Positions 36,930 to 49,508 of a stretch of 64,000 nucleotides of DNA are shown one piece after another. Below the pieces are notes generated by a model. That model was given only the letters and a program-made list of their open reading frames with translations, was not told where the DNA came from and searched no databases. The translations under genes were made by a program, and so were the position numbers. Origin of the DNA: Lepraria neglecta (lineage: Eukaryota; Ascomycota; Lecanoromycetes; Lecanorales; Stereocaulaceae); the NCBI GenBank assembly GCA_033220425.1, contig CM065647.1, positions 5,580,001 to 5,644,000 of the forward strand, read 5' to 3'. Each line of letters begins with the position of its first letter. The first letter of the stretch is position 1.

Positions 36930-37891
36930 TCTTTCTTCTAATAATAGATTATCGCGACATTCGGAGCAATTCCGCACTTGCAGCCAATCAGAATGGCCCT
37001 ATACTTCCCCCCTCCTGATAGTACGCTTTTCGGCCTAGCGCCTTCAACCACCAAAACTTGAATTCGCACCGCAACTTCTTCGCAGTACTTCCCCGCGCTA
37101 TATATATCATATAATATCGAGATGATTTCATAAGTTTTGGAGTCAATTATTAGCTTGCTTGCGCATCAAGAATTTTTAGAATCAGTCTATTTACGCGAAA
37201 GTTATAAGCAAAAGAAGCGTTTTCGCCATATTTTGCAAGCTCAGTAGCAAAAGTTGAATACGCACCGCAACTTCTTCCCAGTAATGCCCCGCGCTACATA
37301 CGTTATATGATATCGAGATGATTTCATAAGTTTTGGAACCAAGCATGCGCTTTCTAATGCCGTCATAATTTTCAAAATCGGTCTACTTACGCAAAAGTAA
37401 TAACTAAAGGAAGCGTTTTCGCCATATTTTTGCGGGCAGCACAAGCTCAGTAGCAAATGCCAAGCATTGAGCTTGGCGCCCCCGGACCCTAGAACATCAT
37501 GCGCACCGCAACTTCTTCGCAGCAATGCCCCGCGCCACATAGATCATATGATATCGAAATAATTTCATGAGTTTTGGAACCAAGCATGCGCTTTCCAACG
37601 CCGTTCGAATTTTGAAATTTGGCTAAGGTTTGGCTAAGGAAATCTCAAAAAACATGTTTTTGCCTGCGGACTTCCCTGAAGCTACCCCCGCAGCCGCCCC
37701 CGACGCACTAACATACTAAATCCTTAATAACTTTTGCCCTATTAGGATTAGGGCTTAACTTTATGTATATAAAATATACTATAAATAGAGGGCTTTCTAA
37801 TTCCGCTTAAATACTCTATATCGAGTATAAAATAAGCGAGATATAGCCTGTTTTACGGTAATCTTCTGTGAAGATTATAGGCACTAACTTG
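36930..37891 (+). mobile_element. Non-autonomous Helitron, copy B
   Basis: It starts TCTTTCTTCTAATAATAG and ends CACTAACTTG, with the hairpin at 37860-37876. The flanks are GGGA and TTACTATA. The uninterrupted site is visible in reverse complement at 42725-42745 and 51255-51275, so insertion was between A and T without duplication. It is 962 bp, without protein coding or the 33-bp array, and is filled by about three units of the shared satellite (from about 37060 to 37620). RIP is mild. Confidence 0.75.
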
Positions 37892-39647
37892 TTACTATAA
37901 TAACCCTTTATAAGGTTATCTAGGAGTCTCTAAATTAATAGAACTTCTAGAATAAGGATATATAGCGCTAAAGCTCCGAGCGCGCGTTAAATAATATATT
38001 AAAGAATATATCGAGTATTAGTAAAATAAGGCTATATAATACGCTAAGTATAGATAAATATAATTTACTTCTATATCGGAGTTACTATAGAATAATATTA
38101 TAATAGACTTTATAGTTAAGCTACTACCTTTAAAGGACCCTACTATATAAAATACCTTTAATTTAATTATAGTTATTATAGATAAACTAATAAAGTATAT
38201 AATTATAATACTATTTAAAGAAACCTATAAGGTAGACTAACTAGTCTTTATACTACTTGATAAGTTAATAAGGGATTATAGTATACTAAAATCGATAATA
38301 TTCGATAGAGATAAATTATTTACTTCTAACTACTAGAGAATACTTATAGTAGTAATTAGAACTAAACTTCGAATATTAATAATATATTACCTATAAACTA
38401 ATAGTTAAACGGAACGTGCCAATTAGATAATAGAAGTATACCTAAGATATTATATAAACTAGAAATAAGATAACTAGATTTTACTACTTTCGATAGTATA
38501 ACTAGTATATAATAATAAGAGGTTAGATACGATAGAACTAATACTATTCTTTACTAATTATAGAAAGAATATAAATATATTTCTAGATCTAAGAAAAGGA
38601 CCTAATATAGAAAAAGCCTTAGTTAAGGTAGAAGAGCTAAAGAATTTATATAAGAATATATAAAGATCTATTAAGAGCTTAAATAGTAAGTTAAAGGATA
38701 AGTTAATAGAAAAAGAAAGAATATTCCTTAGCTAAAAGAGAGGGATAAAGTATACCTCCTAATAAAAAATATAAGAATAATAAGACTAAATAGAAAACTA
38801 GATTATATAAAGGTTAGACTATTCTTAATTAAATAGGTTAAAGGACCTATTAACTATAAAATCTAGCTACTATCTAACGCTAAGGTATATCCGGTATTTT
38901 ATATCTTACTCTTAGAACTAGCGAACTCTAATACGCCGCTATAAGAGATATTCTATTATAATATCGAAGAAGAAATAAGGTATAAGGTTAAGAGGATCCT
39001 AGATAGGAAGAATTAGTTCTACCTAGTTAAATAGAAAGGGTATAACGAAACGGAAAATATCTAGGAACCTCTTAGGAACCTTGCGGGGAACTATAGGGAA
39101 TATCTATAGGAGTTCTATTAGAGATAAGAGAAGACTAGTTAAAACTCTCGAGGACTTCTAGACCGCTAGGGAAATCGAACTGCTTAGACGAAACGTTAAA
39201 TATTAAGTCCTCGGATAATATAGGAGCGATATATTAATCCTCCTCTAGCTCCTTAATATTCTATAGCTCTTATTTAACTATTAACTTCTTTTTAATCTCT
39301 ATCGCCTCTAATTATTTATAGAGATAATCTAATATTACTATAGAGTTAGATAGCTCTTATAGTATTTCGTTACGCCGCTTTTTAATACGATATATTTCAA
39401 GGGGCGATACTATAAGATCGTATCTCCTACTACTACCGATATAGTTAGAATATCTATTAGATTCTTTACCTATAGAATACTACTTACCGCTAGTAACGTA
39501 TTAAGAGTACGGTTATATTATAAATTCGGAAAGCTCGCTAGCTAGCTACGTTCGACGGACGGTTAGTTTATTTAAATATTTTATATAATAGGATAGTATA
39601 AAGGATAGATAGTTTCTTAGAACGAGAAATCTAGAAGAGGGAGCTAA

Positions 39648-40101
39648 TATTAAGACTAAGGACCGTAACTAGGGATACGCCTCTATAGCGTAGTATCTAT
39701 TATAGTACAAGTCGGACTAGATAATACCCGACTCGGATAAGACCCTAAAGGCTTAGCGTACTAAGCGATAAGTATAATAAGCGTAGTACGATCAAAGCGA
39801 TTATAAAAGATAAGTGTAATAAGCGTAGTACGATTAAAGCGATTATATAAAGCTTGGCGGACTTTCGTATATCTATATATATAGAGTACTACTTACTATT
39901 TAGAGTATCGTGCTTAACTTCCTATTTATTATTTACTATATACGATAGATCTCTTAGGCTAGATACTAAATATATATTACCTAATTATATACTAGACTCG
40001 TTTAGTATCAATTGAAGCCTACTTTATACTCTTACTCTATATACCTCTATCCTAGTAAGAATCAATCTATAATACGATACCGGTACGCACGGTTCGTAAT
40101 A
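39648..40101 (+). repeat. 3' LTR of the 32268-40101 Gypsy fossil
   Basis: The 454-bp LTR follows a purine-rich tract ending GGGAGCTAA and ends TTCGTAATA. It aligns with 1578-2038 and with the reverse complement of the LTRs at 40469 and 47677. It is more decayed than those of the full-length element. Confidence 0.8.
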
Positions 40102-40468
40102 TAGTATCTAGCCTTCCGTAGTATCCTCTCTAGTAGGAGCTATATCGAAGGGGGCGCGGAGACGGAATATCTTATTAGCAAGGCGATAGCACTTATAGAG
40201 GATCTAAAAACGCGTTTTATTAGTAGTAATTATATAATAGAGCTACGAAGAGAGAGAGGACACTTATCGGTACGCACAAGTACTTCTTCCGAGTATAGTA
40301 TTTATACTTCTTATATATTACCTTCTTCTTAGCGGAACTACGGAAGATAGTACCTTTATAAACTAGAAGCGCGATATTAGCTAGAAGTCTATAATAGTAT
40401 CGCGAGTACTTATAGTCTAGCCCCTCTTTTATAAGTAGACGAAGGTAATAGATATAGAAGAAGGTAGT
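40102..40468. other. Spacer between two Gypsy fossils
   Basis: A 367-bp AT-rich stretch with no repeat seen elsewhere in the window. An 86-codon minus-strand ORF rich in Tyr and Lys covers part of it, but the composition suggests chance. It is the left target flank of the element at 40469, continuing at 48168. Confidence 0.4.
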
Positions 40469-40959
40469 TGTTACGAACACGTTACGTGCTATATATCGTA
40501 TATGGATTGATTCTCAATAGAGATGGAAGTATAGCCAACAAGAGGTGAAGCAGGCTTCAGTGGTACTAAGCGGGTCTGGTATATAATCAGATGATATATG
40601 TTCAGTGCCTAGCCTAAGAGATCTATCGCATGTAGTAGACAATTGAATAGCAAGCTGAGCACGATGCTCCAAGTAGTAAGCAGTGCTCCGCATATATAGA
40701 CATACGAAATCCATGCCAAGCATTCCTGATCGCATTGATCGCACTGCGCTCATTGCGCTTATTGCGCTCATCATCTATAAACGCTTTGATCGCACTAATC
40801 GCACTAATCGCACTGCGCTCATTGCGCTCCCTGCGCTCATCGCTTAATATGCCAAGCTTTCAGGGTCTTGCCCGAGTCGGATACTGATTCGCTGACTCGG
40901 ACCATGACGGGCGCTACGCTCCTTAGGCGTATCCCTGATCATGTTTCCTGATCGTAATA
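40469..40959 (-). repeat. LTR (3' side) of the full-length Gypsy fossil
   Basis: Starts TGTTACGAACACG and ends GATCGTAATA. It contains short GCGCTCATT/GATCGCACT repeats near 40735-40850 and a CGAGTCGGATAC motif near 40873. It is the least RIP-affected member of its LTR family here. Confidence 0.9.
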
Positions 40960-43900
40960 TTAGCTCCCTCTCCTAGATTTCTCGTCCCGAGAAACTATCT
41001 ATCCTTTATACTACCTCGACGTACTAAACATTTAGATAAACCGACCGTCCGCCGAACGGTATTAGCTAGTAAGCTAAACGAAGTCGTTATGCGGCTGTAC
41101 TCCCGATGTGTTGCCAGCGGCAAATAGTACCTGATAGGTATAGAGTCTAACAGGTATTCTAACTGTGTAGGCAGTAGTAGGAAATGCGACCCTATAGTGT
41201 CGCCCCTTAAGATATATTATATTGAGACGGAACGAAAGGAAGCGTGGTTATAGTTAAAAACTACGCGCGAAGAGCTGGCTTATTCTATAGAAGAGTCTAT
41301 ACGTCTTCAGTCTATACTAATATATCTCTAGATATAGTATAAATATCTTAAGAATAAAAAGCGGAAGATTGCGGACCGAGAGATATAGAATATTAAGGAG
41401 TTAGAGGAAGACTAGCGGTCTGTCCTAAGCGTTCCTGATAACTAGATATTCAATATCTCGTCCGAATAGTTTGGCTTCCTAGATAGAACCGATTGGTCCT
41501 CCTTCCCGACCGTCCCCGAAACTCTTATAGGAGGTCCTAGCAGTTCCGAAGGTTCTTAAGTAGTTCCTAGATATTTTTAGTATCGTTATACCCTTTCTAT
41601 TTTACTAGATATTTCTAATTAATCTAATTTAGAATCCTCTTAACCTTGAACTCCGTTTCCTCTTCGATATTATAATAAAATATCTCTTATAGCGGCGTAC
41701 TTAAGTTCGCTAGTTCTAAGAGTAAGATATAGAATACCGGATATACCTTGGCGTTAGGTAGAAGCTCGAGTTTATAGTTAATAGGTCCCTTTACCCGTTT
41801 AATTAAGAATAGTCCGACCTTAATATAATCTAGTTTCTTACTTAGTCTCGTCGTTCTTATATTTTTTATTAGGAGGTATACTTTATCCCCCTCTTTTAGC
41901 TAAGGAATATTCTTTCTTTTCTTATTTATCTATTCCTTTAACTTACTATTTAAGCTCTTAATTAATTTCTATATATCTTTATATAAATCCTTTAGCTCCT
42001 CTACCTTTACTAAGGCTTTTTCTATATTAGGACCTTTCCTTAGATCTAGAAATATATTTATATTCTTTCCGTAGTTGGTAAAGAATAGTATTAGTCCTAT
42101 CGTATCTAATCTCTTATTATTATACGCTAGTTATACTATTAGAAGTAGTATAACCTAGTTATCTTATTTCTAGTTTATATAGTATCTTAGGTATACTTCT
42201 ATTATTTAATTTACGTATTTAGTCTATCTATTAGTCTATAGATAATACGCTATTAATATCCGAAGTTTTATTCTAATTACTACTATTAGCGTTCTCTAGT
42301 AGTTAGATATAAATAATTTATCTCTATCGAATATTATCGATTTTGGTATACTATAATATCTTATTAGCTTATCGAGTAGTACGAAGGCTAACTAATCTAC
42401 TTTATAGGTTTCTTTGAATAGTATTATAATCGTATACTTCGTTAGTTTATCTATAATAACTATAATTAAATTAAAGGTATCCTACGTAGCTAGATCCTTA
42501 GATAGTAGTAGCTTAACTATAAAGTCTATTATAATATTATCCTATAGTAACTCTAGTATAGATATAAACTATATTTGTTCGTATTTTATATATCGCGCCG
42601 CCTTATTCTACTAGTACTCGATATATTCTTTAATATATTACTTAACACGCGCTCGAAGTCTTAGCGACGCGTATCCTCGTCCTAGGAGTTCTATAGTCTT
42701 AGATACTCCTAGATAACTTTGTAAAGGGTCGTTATAGTAATCCCTAATTACTTCTTCGGTATATTATTCAGGTAGATAAGTTTTCTCCTAGTACTTAAGT
42801 AATATAGTATCTAGCTAATCCTTCCTTAGGGTTGTTACGAATATATCGTCTTCGTAGGCCTTTATAATCCTATTAGTTATATTAGGTCCCGTTATACGGA
42901 GGGTTATAGCTAATATCTAGTATAGTACTAATAATTTATCCGCCTCCTTCTTTAGAATTAGTTATTCTATAATATTCTTTTCTTCTATATAGTCCGATCT
43001 TCTACTAAGGGTATCTACTCGACTATTATCCTTTCCTAGGGTATAGGTTATCTTGAATTTATATTGACTTAATAGTTCTAAATATCGAACTTATCTTCTA
43101 TTTAGCTCTTTTATTATTATAAAATTAAGAAGATTCTTATAATCCGTAAAGATAGTTAGATCCGAGTAGCTTTCTGCGTATACTCGCTAGTTCTATAATA
43201 TATATACTATAGTAAGTAGCTCCTTATTATATATATTATAATTCTATTCTACTACTAATATCTTCCTTAAATATTAGATAACTAGATACTACTTTTAGTC
43301 TTTTATTTAATATAGATATACTCTAATTACAAGATCCGAGGTATCTATTTTAATACGGGTCGGTTCGTTAGCCTAAAAGGTATAGAGTACTAGTAGATCT
43401 ATATATACTTTCTTTAATATATTGAATAATTCCTATTAGTCTTTCCCCTATATAAATCTAATATCCCTCTTTATAATATCCGTTAGTAGTAGTACTTTCT
43501 TTAAGTAGCCCTCGATAAACTTCCTATTAAAGTTAGTAAATCCTAAGAAGCTTTATACTACTTTAACGTCCTATATTATAGGCTATTCTACTATAGCTTT
43601 GATTTTGTCTAGGCTTATACTAATACCTTCCGTACTAACTATAAATCCTAGAAATTCTACTAACTATTGATGAAATTCGTACTTTTCTAGTTTAAGGAGA
43701 AGTTTCGCTTGCGATAGGTATCCGAGAATATCCTATATATATAAAATATATTCTTCCTTGTTTTTAGAATAAATTAGTATATTATCGAGGTACGCTATTA
43801 CTATTCGATCTAAGTATACTCGTATAATATTATTAATAAGTACTTAGTAGGTTACTAGTGCGTTGGTAAGTCTAAACGGTATTACTAGATACTCGTAGTA

Positions 43901-44078
43901 GCTATATCTTATTTAGAAGGTAGTTTTCTATTCTTCGCCTTCCTTTATCTAAATCAAGTTATATACGCCTCTAAGATCCAGTTTAGTAAATATCTTTGCC
44001 TTCCCGAGCCGATCCTATAGCTCCCCTATATTTAGTAATAGATATCTATTTTTAATTATAATATCGTTTAACTTTTAA

Positions 44079-45050
44079 TCTTTCTTCTAATAATAGATTA
44101 TCGCGATATTCGGAGCAATTCCGCACTTGTAGCCAATTAGAATGGCCCTATACTTCCCCCCCCTGATAGTACGCTTTTCGGCCTAGCGCCTTTAACTACC
44201 AAAACTTGAATTCGTACCGCAACTTCTTCGCAGTACTTCCCCGCGCTATATATATTATATAATATCGAGATGATTTCATAAGTTTTGGAGTCAATTATTA
44301 GCTTGCTTGCGCATCAAGAATTTTTAGAATTAGTCTATTTACGCGAAAGTTATGAGCAAAAGAAGCGTTTTCGCTATATTTTGCAAGCTTAGTAGCAAAA
44401 GTTGAATACGCACCGCAACTTCTTCCCAGTAATGCCCCGCGCCACATACGTTATATGATATCGAGATGATTTCATAAGTTTTGGAACCAAGTATGCGCTT
44501 TCTAATGCCGTTATAATTTTTAAAATCGGTCTACTTACGCAAAAGTAATAACTAAAGGAAGCGTTTTCGCCATGTTTTTGCGGGCAGCACAAGCTCAGTA
44601 GCAAATGCCAAGCATTGAGCTTGGCGCCCCCGGACCCTAGAACATCATGCGCACCGCAACTTCTTCGCAGCAATGCCCCGCGCCACATAGATTATATGAT
44701 ATCGAAATAATTTCATGAGTTTTGGAACCAAGCATGCGCTTTCTAACGCCGTTCGACTTTTGAAATTTGGTTAAGATTTGGCTAAGGAAAGCTCAAAAAA
44801 CATGTTTTTGCCTGCGGAGTTCCCTGAAGCTGCCCCCGCAGTCACCCCCGAAGTGCCTCCGGAGTACTCAAATATTGAACCCTTAATAACTTTCGATATA
44901 TTAGGGTTAGGGCTTAACTTTATATATATATAATATACTATAAATAGAGTGCTTTCTAATTACACTTAAATTTTCTAAATAGAGTATAAAATAAGCGAGA
45001 TATAGTAGTTTTTACGGTAATCTTCTGTGAAGATTACGGGTACTAACTTG
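44079..45050 (+). mobile_element. Non-autonomous Helitron, copy C
   Basis: 972 bp, starting TCTTTCTTCTAATAATAG and ending TACTAACTTG, with the hairpin at 45019-45035. Flanks are CTTTTAA and TAGTTAA. The equivalent uninterrupted site in the other Gypsy family (near 52592-52612, CTTTCGATAGTTAA) shows insertion between A and T. It is about 95% like copy B by eye, with the same satellite units, and somewhat more C-to-T decay. Confidence 0.75.
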
Positions 45051-47676
45051 TAGTTAATATATAGTCTTAAGCTTTCGTCCTTCTTTAGTATAAATAGAAT
45101 TAGGTAATCTACTAGTAATTTAGATTCTCGAATAAATCCCTTTTTAAGGTTCTTATTAATATATCTACGAAGTACCTTAAGTTCCTTCTCTAATAATATA
45201 TAAATAGGTCTAAATATCGGCTATTTACTAGGTTCGAGTTCGATCTTATAATTATATAGCTAGTACCTAGGTAATACTTCTATATTCGTCTCCTCCTTAA
45301 ATAAATATATCTACTTATTATATTCCCGAGAGACGGAGGGTATATTAGTTCCTCTCTTATCTCTTACTTTATTATTCTACTAACCTTTACTAGTAACTAT
45401 AGAGTTAGACTACCTTTTAGTACCGTCCTTATATAAAGCTAAGGTAATATATACCTCGACTAGTCTTCGGTTCGACTTTTTATCTACTATTAAACGCTAC
45501 TAGTATATAGGTATAATCCTAGTAATATTACCGGATTGATCTATCTTGAGTACTCCTCGAGCCTAATTAATTATTAGGTTATACTTCTTTAACTAAGGTA
45601 TTCCTAAAATTATATAATAAGTAGCTATCCTAATAATATTAAAGGTAATCTCCTTATAGTAGAGCTAAATTATAATAGGTAACGAAAGTATCTCTTCGTC
45701 TACCTTTCCTATTAATAGTATTAACCTATTAGCTATCTAAAGGTTATACTACTATAACTTCTTTTAAGTTAGTATCCTAATTATTTATACTAGATCTCGT
45801 GAGATAAAGTTTCTAGTAGCTCTAGAGTCTATTATCGCAACGGTCCGCTATCTATTAATAATTACTAGTATCTTTATATATATATTATATTGCGCGGAAC
45901 ATAGATATTATTTAGAGGTTAATATATTAATCTCCTTATAGCTACCCCTACTATAAAGGATTACTCTTTTCCTACTTATAGGAGTAGGAACCCTATCTTT
46001 AACTTCGACTATATATATCTTTTATAGTTATTATATAAATAGGCGTACTATTCTACTAAATAGTACTCTCTTATACTTAGATTATAGTTTAGTTCTCTAA
46101 TAACTCTCTTTAACTATTTTTTATCGCGTCCTAGGAAGTACTAGTAAATTCTTTTCGTCGTAAGGTACTATAGATATCTATTTTCCTAATATTCGTAGTA
46201 ATAATTATATCTATAGGGTAGTACCCTTATTAGTCCTTTGGCTATATTCCTTAGCGTACTATACTATATATAGTAAAGCGATATATACTCTTTCTATAGT
46301 ATACTCTTGTAACCTTAGTAATTTCGATCTATCCGATAGTCTAGCTATATATATTCCTTAGAGCTTTCTTCTTCTTCCTTAGACGTAGTAGTTTCAGGTA
46401 TTATTTTCCTTAGTAGTCGTATTTCTTCCTACTTAGCCTCTAATATACTAAGGGCTTCTTTCTACTCTATATCTATTTCGCTTTTATCCTAATCCTATTT
46501 AGATTCTTTTTCTTAAGCCTTACTACCGTCTTTAGTATTTAGGTTATCCTTATACTATTCCCTAATATATATATTAAATTTTCTTATAAAATTATTATCG
46601 CCGTTTTCGGATTCTTTATCAAGTTCTTCTTATATTATCCTATTATACTAGGAACTAACGTCTTCTTCGATTTTATTCTATACTAATAGAATCTCCTTAG
46701 GCGTACCGTCTATATTATTCTAGGTCTATACCTTCTCTAGTATATTTAGCTACGGTTAATATACTATATTTTTCGACTTGTAGTCTCTAGCGAAGTAGCC
46801 CGATTTACTATAGCTATAATACTTTAGTATTTTCTTGCCCCCTTACTACTTCTTGCCCCTTATAGGCCCTCTAAAGGCTTACTTTCCTTTCTTCTCTATA
46901 AAGTCTAGTTCTATAGATATATATCTATAAGGGTCGCGTTCCTTATATCCTAGATAATAGCTCTTCGATTTAGCAAAAAAGCTTAAGCGTACTATTCCGC
47001 CGACTCCTCTATTATACTTTTTCTCTATAGTCCTTTTAAATAGCTTATTATTAATTTTAATTACTTCCTTAATTAGTTTATTAAGGATATTAATAATAAT
47101 CCTCGACCTTATAAGCTCGTCTTTAATATTATCCTTAAGGCCTCTTCGGTATATATTTATTAATATATTATCATCCTAGTTAGTCTTTACTATATATTAC
47201 TAAAATTAAGTCGAGTACTCTAATATAGATTTCTTCTAGATTATATACTAGATAGTTTATATTACTATATTAACTTTGTTTAATAGATCGAATATACGGC
47301 GGATTTCGAGTCTAAATATAGCTATACTCTCTATCTACTATTTAATTTCGCCGTCTTCGTCGTTATCTTCTATATACTTCTTTAGGAATAGATTAACCTA
47401 CTTTTAGGCTCTTCTACGTAAGTAGGTAATAGCGAAGGTAGGATATCGTTATATAGGTATAAGGTCTCCTTAGAACTTTAAGTAAAGTAATACCTAGAAT
47501 AGCTATCCCTCGAGCTTATCTCTCTCTCTATAGTATAAGTTAAGCTAGGCTATCTTAATATACCTACTGAGTCCTTCGTTAATAGTTAGGCGTCGTTATC
47601 TACTCCCTCCTAAGGAGCTTAGAGTAGGTACCCTAGGGTCTCTTAGTATAGTACTTATCCTTAAGGGTACTCAAAG

Positions 47677-48167
47677 TGTTACGAACACGTTATATACTAT
47701 ATATCGTATATAGATTGATTCTTAATAGGGATAGAGGTATAGCTAACAAGAGGTAAAGTAGGCTTTAGTAGTACTAAACGGGTCTGGTATATAATTAGAT
47801 AATATATATTTAGTACCTAGCCTAAGAGATCTATCGTATATAGTAGATAATTGAATAGTAAATTGAGCACGATGCTCCAAGTAGTAAGCAGTGCTCCGCA
47901 TATATAGATATACGAAATCCATACCAAGCGTTCCTGATCGCATTGATCGCACTGCGCTTCTTGCGCTTCTTGCGCTTATCATCTATAAACGCTTTAATCG
48001 CACTAATTATACTAATCGCACTGCGCTTATTACGCTCCCTGCGCTTATCGCTTAACATGCCAAGCTTTCAGGGTCTTGCCCGAGTCGGATACTAATTCGC
48101 CGACTCGGACCATGACGGGCGCTACGCTCCTTGGGCGCATCCCTGATTATATTTCCTGATCGTAATA
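47677..48167 (-). repeat. LTR (5' side) of the full-length Gypsy fossil
   Basis: 491 bp, collinear with 40469-40959 without indels that I can see. Differences are overwhelmingly C-to-T or G-to-A, mostly with this copy as the more decayed one. Confidence 0.9.
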
Positions 48168-48172
48168 GTAGT

Positions 48173-49097
48173 TAACTTCTTCTTACTATCGAAGCGTGTA
48201 GTAATAGTATTATTTAAATCCTATAAATATATTAGCGACGTACTCGAAGCGTAAATTCTACTATCTATAGTAGGATCTTAGAGAGTAGCTAGAGGCTAGT
48301 ATTTTAAAGGTATAGTAAGGAAGAAGGTAAGCTATAAGCTATAAGCTCGAAATAGGAATGCCGGCGAGGAAATACTAAAGTATACTAGATATATATATTA
48401 ATAGATTATTAATAAATAGAATTTCTATAGGTATTATAAAAATAAAATACTAGCGCTAAGAAACGCTAAGTATTATATAATCTTAATAAAAGTGACTCGG
48501 CTTTTAAATAAAGCCGAAGTATATAGGAAGCGTATAACGTACTTAACTAAATACCTAACTATTAGCCTAACTATAGTATATATTACTATAATTTGCCCCT
48601 CTTTAATTATATAAAATAAGGGTAGTAAGGCTATAAGCCTTATAAATAGTAGAAGACTCTTCTCCTTATTTCCCTACTAGGGTTTAAAGGTTTTTATCGA
48701 GCCTTCCTATATAACGAAATCAGATATACTACTCTAGAAACGTCTACTATTAGTATATATACTATACTTAAGGAAAGAGGGCCTGAGGACGAGCCCTTAA
48801 GAGGAGGAGGTAATTATAATAAAAGGCTTAGTAAAGTCTTAGTTAGCTTATAATTATCGTATACTTGGCGTATATTAGCGCTACGAGTTCCGTGCGCCCC
48901 TTGTTTAATAGGGGGTTTGCGCTCCCCCTCTCTTATAGACTCCTTGAGAATTAGTCTTAGTATAAACCCTACTACTATACTTTATTTCATATTGCTATAG
49001 ATTTCTATTATATTATCCTTATTAAGTAGATTATATTGAAATAAGGCTATAGACGTTCGAGACGGTATATTTGGTACTAAATCAATTGCCTTCTAAG
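48173..49097. other. Spacer between the two full-length Gypsy fossils
   Basis: About 925 bp without a recognised gene. It is AT-rich but less uniformly decayed than the elements around it. A short hairpin-like CGGCTTTTAAATAAAGCCG is near 48502-48520 and a CT-rich line near 48915-48945 (gggtttgcgctccccctctc). It may be part of an older transposon that I cannot name. It is the right flank of one Gypsy insertion and the left flank of the next. Confidence 0.4.
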
Positions 49098-49102
49098 CTC
49101 TT

Positions 49103-49508
49103 TGTTACGACCCACGGTGGTCGTGTACCTAAAGGTGCGATAACCAACCGTAGGGGTACGTGCGTCTTATGCTTCTATAGGAGAGGAGTTACTCAGGTAG
49201 AATGGCAGTCTTCGCGGTATAGGTAACTAATACGTTCTATATTGATAACTAGTAAAGTATAGTACAAGGAGTACCAGGAAGATTAACCAAGTTAAATACG
49301 CTGTTCCAAATAGTAGGCAAAGCCCTATATATATAGATATAAGAAATCCTGCCAAGCAATCTATAAGCGTTATGAGCGCACTATTACGCTTATTATTCTT
49401 GAGCGCCATGAGCGCACGTCGCTCGTTGCGCTTATCGCTTCAGCTACTAGTCCTACCTATAGTACCTCGTCCTATAGGATAGTCCTGTTAGAACCTACGG
49501 TTCTAATA
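49103..49508 (-). repeat. LTR (3' side) of the second Gypsy family
   Basis: 406 bp, preceded by the duplication CTCTT. It contains GAGCGCA and TTGCGCTTATCGCTT blocks near 49375-49440. A purine tract of the element lies just inside it at about 49509-49530 (minus strand). Confidence 0.9.

Larger units (their letters stand above)
32268..40101 (+). mobile_element. Ty3/Gypsy chromovirus fossil, 5'-truncated, plus orientation
   Basis: Collinear with the reverse complement of the element at 40469-48167. It begins inside gag; the 5' LTR and gag start are absent. A zinc-knuckle region is near 33536-33580, the reverse-transcriptase region is around 35400-36300 with the active-site block near 35880, and integrase is split around 36930-38700. 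A chromodomain-like region lies near 38960-39080 and the 3' LTR at 39648-40101. It contains a TA-flanked MITE (32380-33133) and a Helitron (36930-37891). It is heavily broken, with dozens of RIP-type stops. It is older than both insertions. Confidence 0.85.
40469..48167 (-). mobile_element. Full-length Ty3/Gypsy chromovirus fossil with a nested Helitron
   Basis: Two 491-bp LTRs (40469-40959 and 47677-48167) enclose gag-pol on the minus strand, and GTAGT flanks both ends (40464-40468, 48168-48172). In element order: gag from about 47640, zinc knuckle near 46777-46825, protease near 45900, and reverse transcriptase about 45200-43600 with the active-site block near 43780. RNase H, integrase (about 42850-41950), a chromodomain-like region near 41600-41720 and a purine tract beside the 3' LTR follow. 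The Helitron at 44079-45050 interrupts it, leaving about 6.7 kb of own sequence. LTRs are equal in length and differ almost only by RIP-type transitions, so insertion was recent relative to its neighbours. It is inactive, with dozens of breaks. Confidence 0.9.

Noticed and set aside
37241-37540. 99-codon ORF repeated at 44389-44688
   Set aside because: It is conserved only because both are Helitron satellite copies; the reading frame crosses unit borders and the third copy does not keep it.
36930-37891. Interpretation of the satellite-bearing segments as solo LTRs
   Set aside because: Empty-site comparison shows no target duplication, the ends are not inverted repeats, and a 3' hairpin is present, which fits a Helitron better.
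40220-40774. 86-codon minus-strand ORFs in and beside the Gypsy LTR
   Set aside because: One lies in LTR repeats and the other in a Tyr/Lys-rich AT stretch; there is no domain or conservation between LTR copies.
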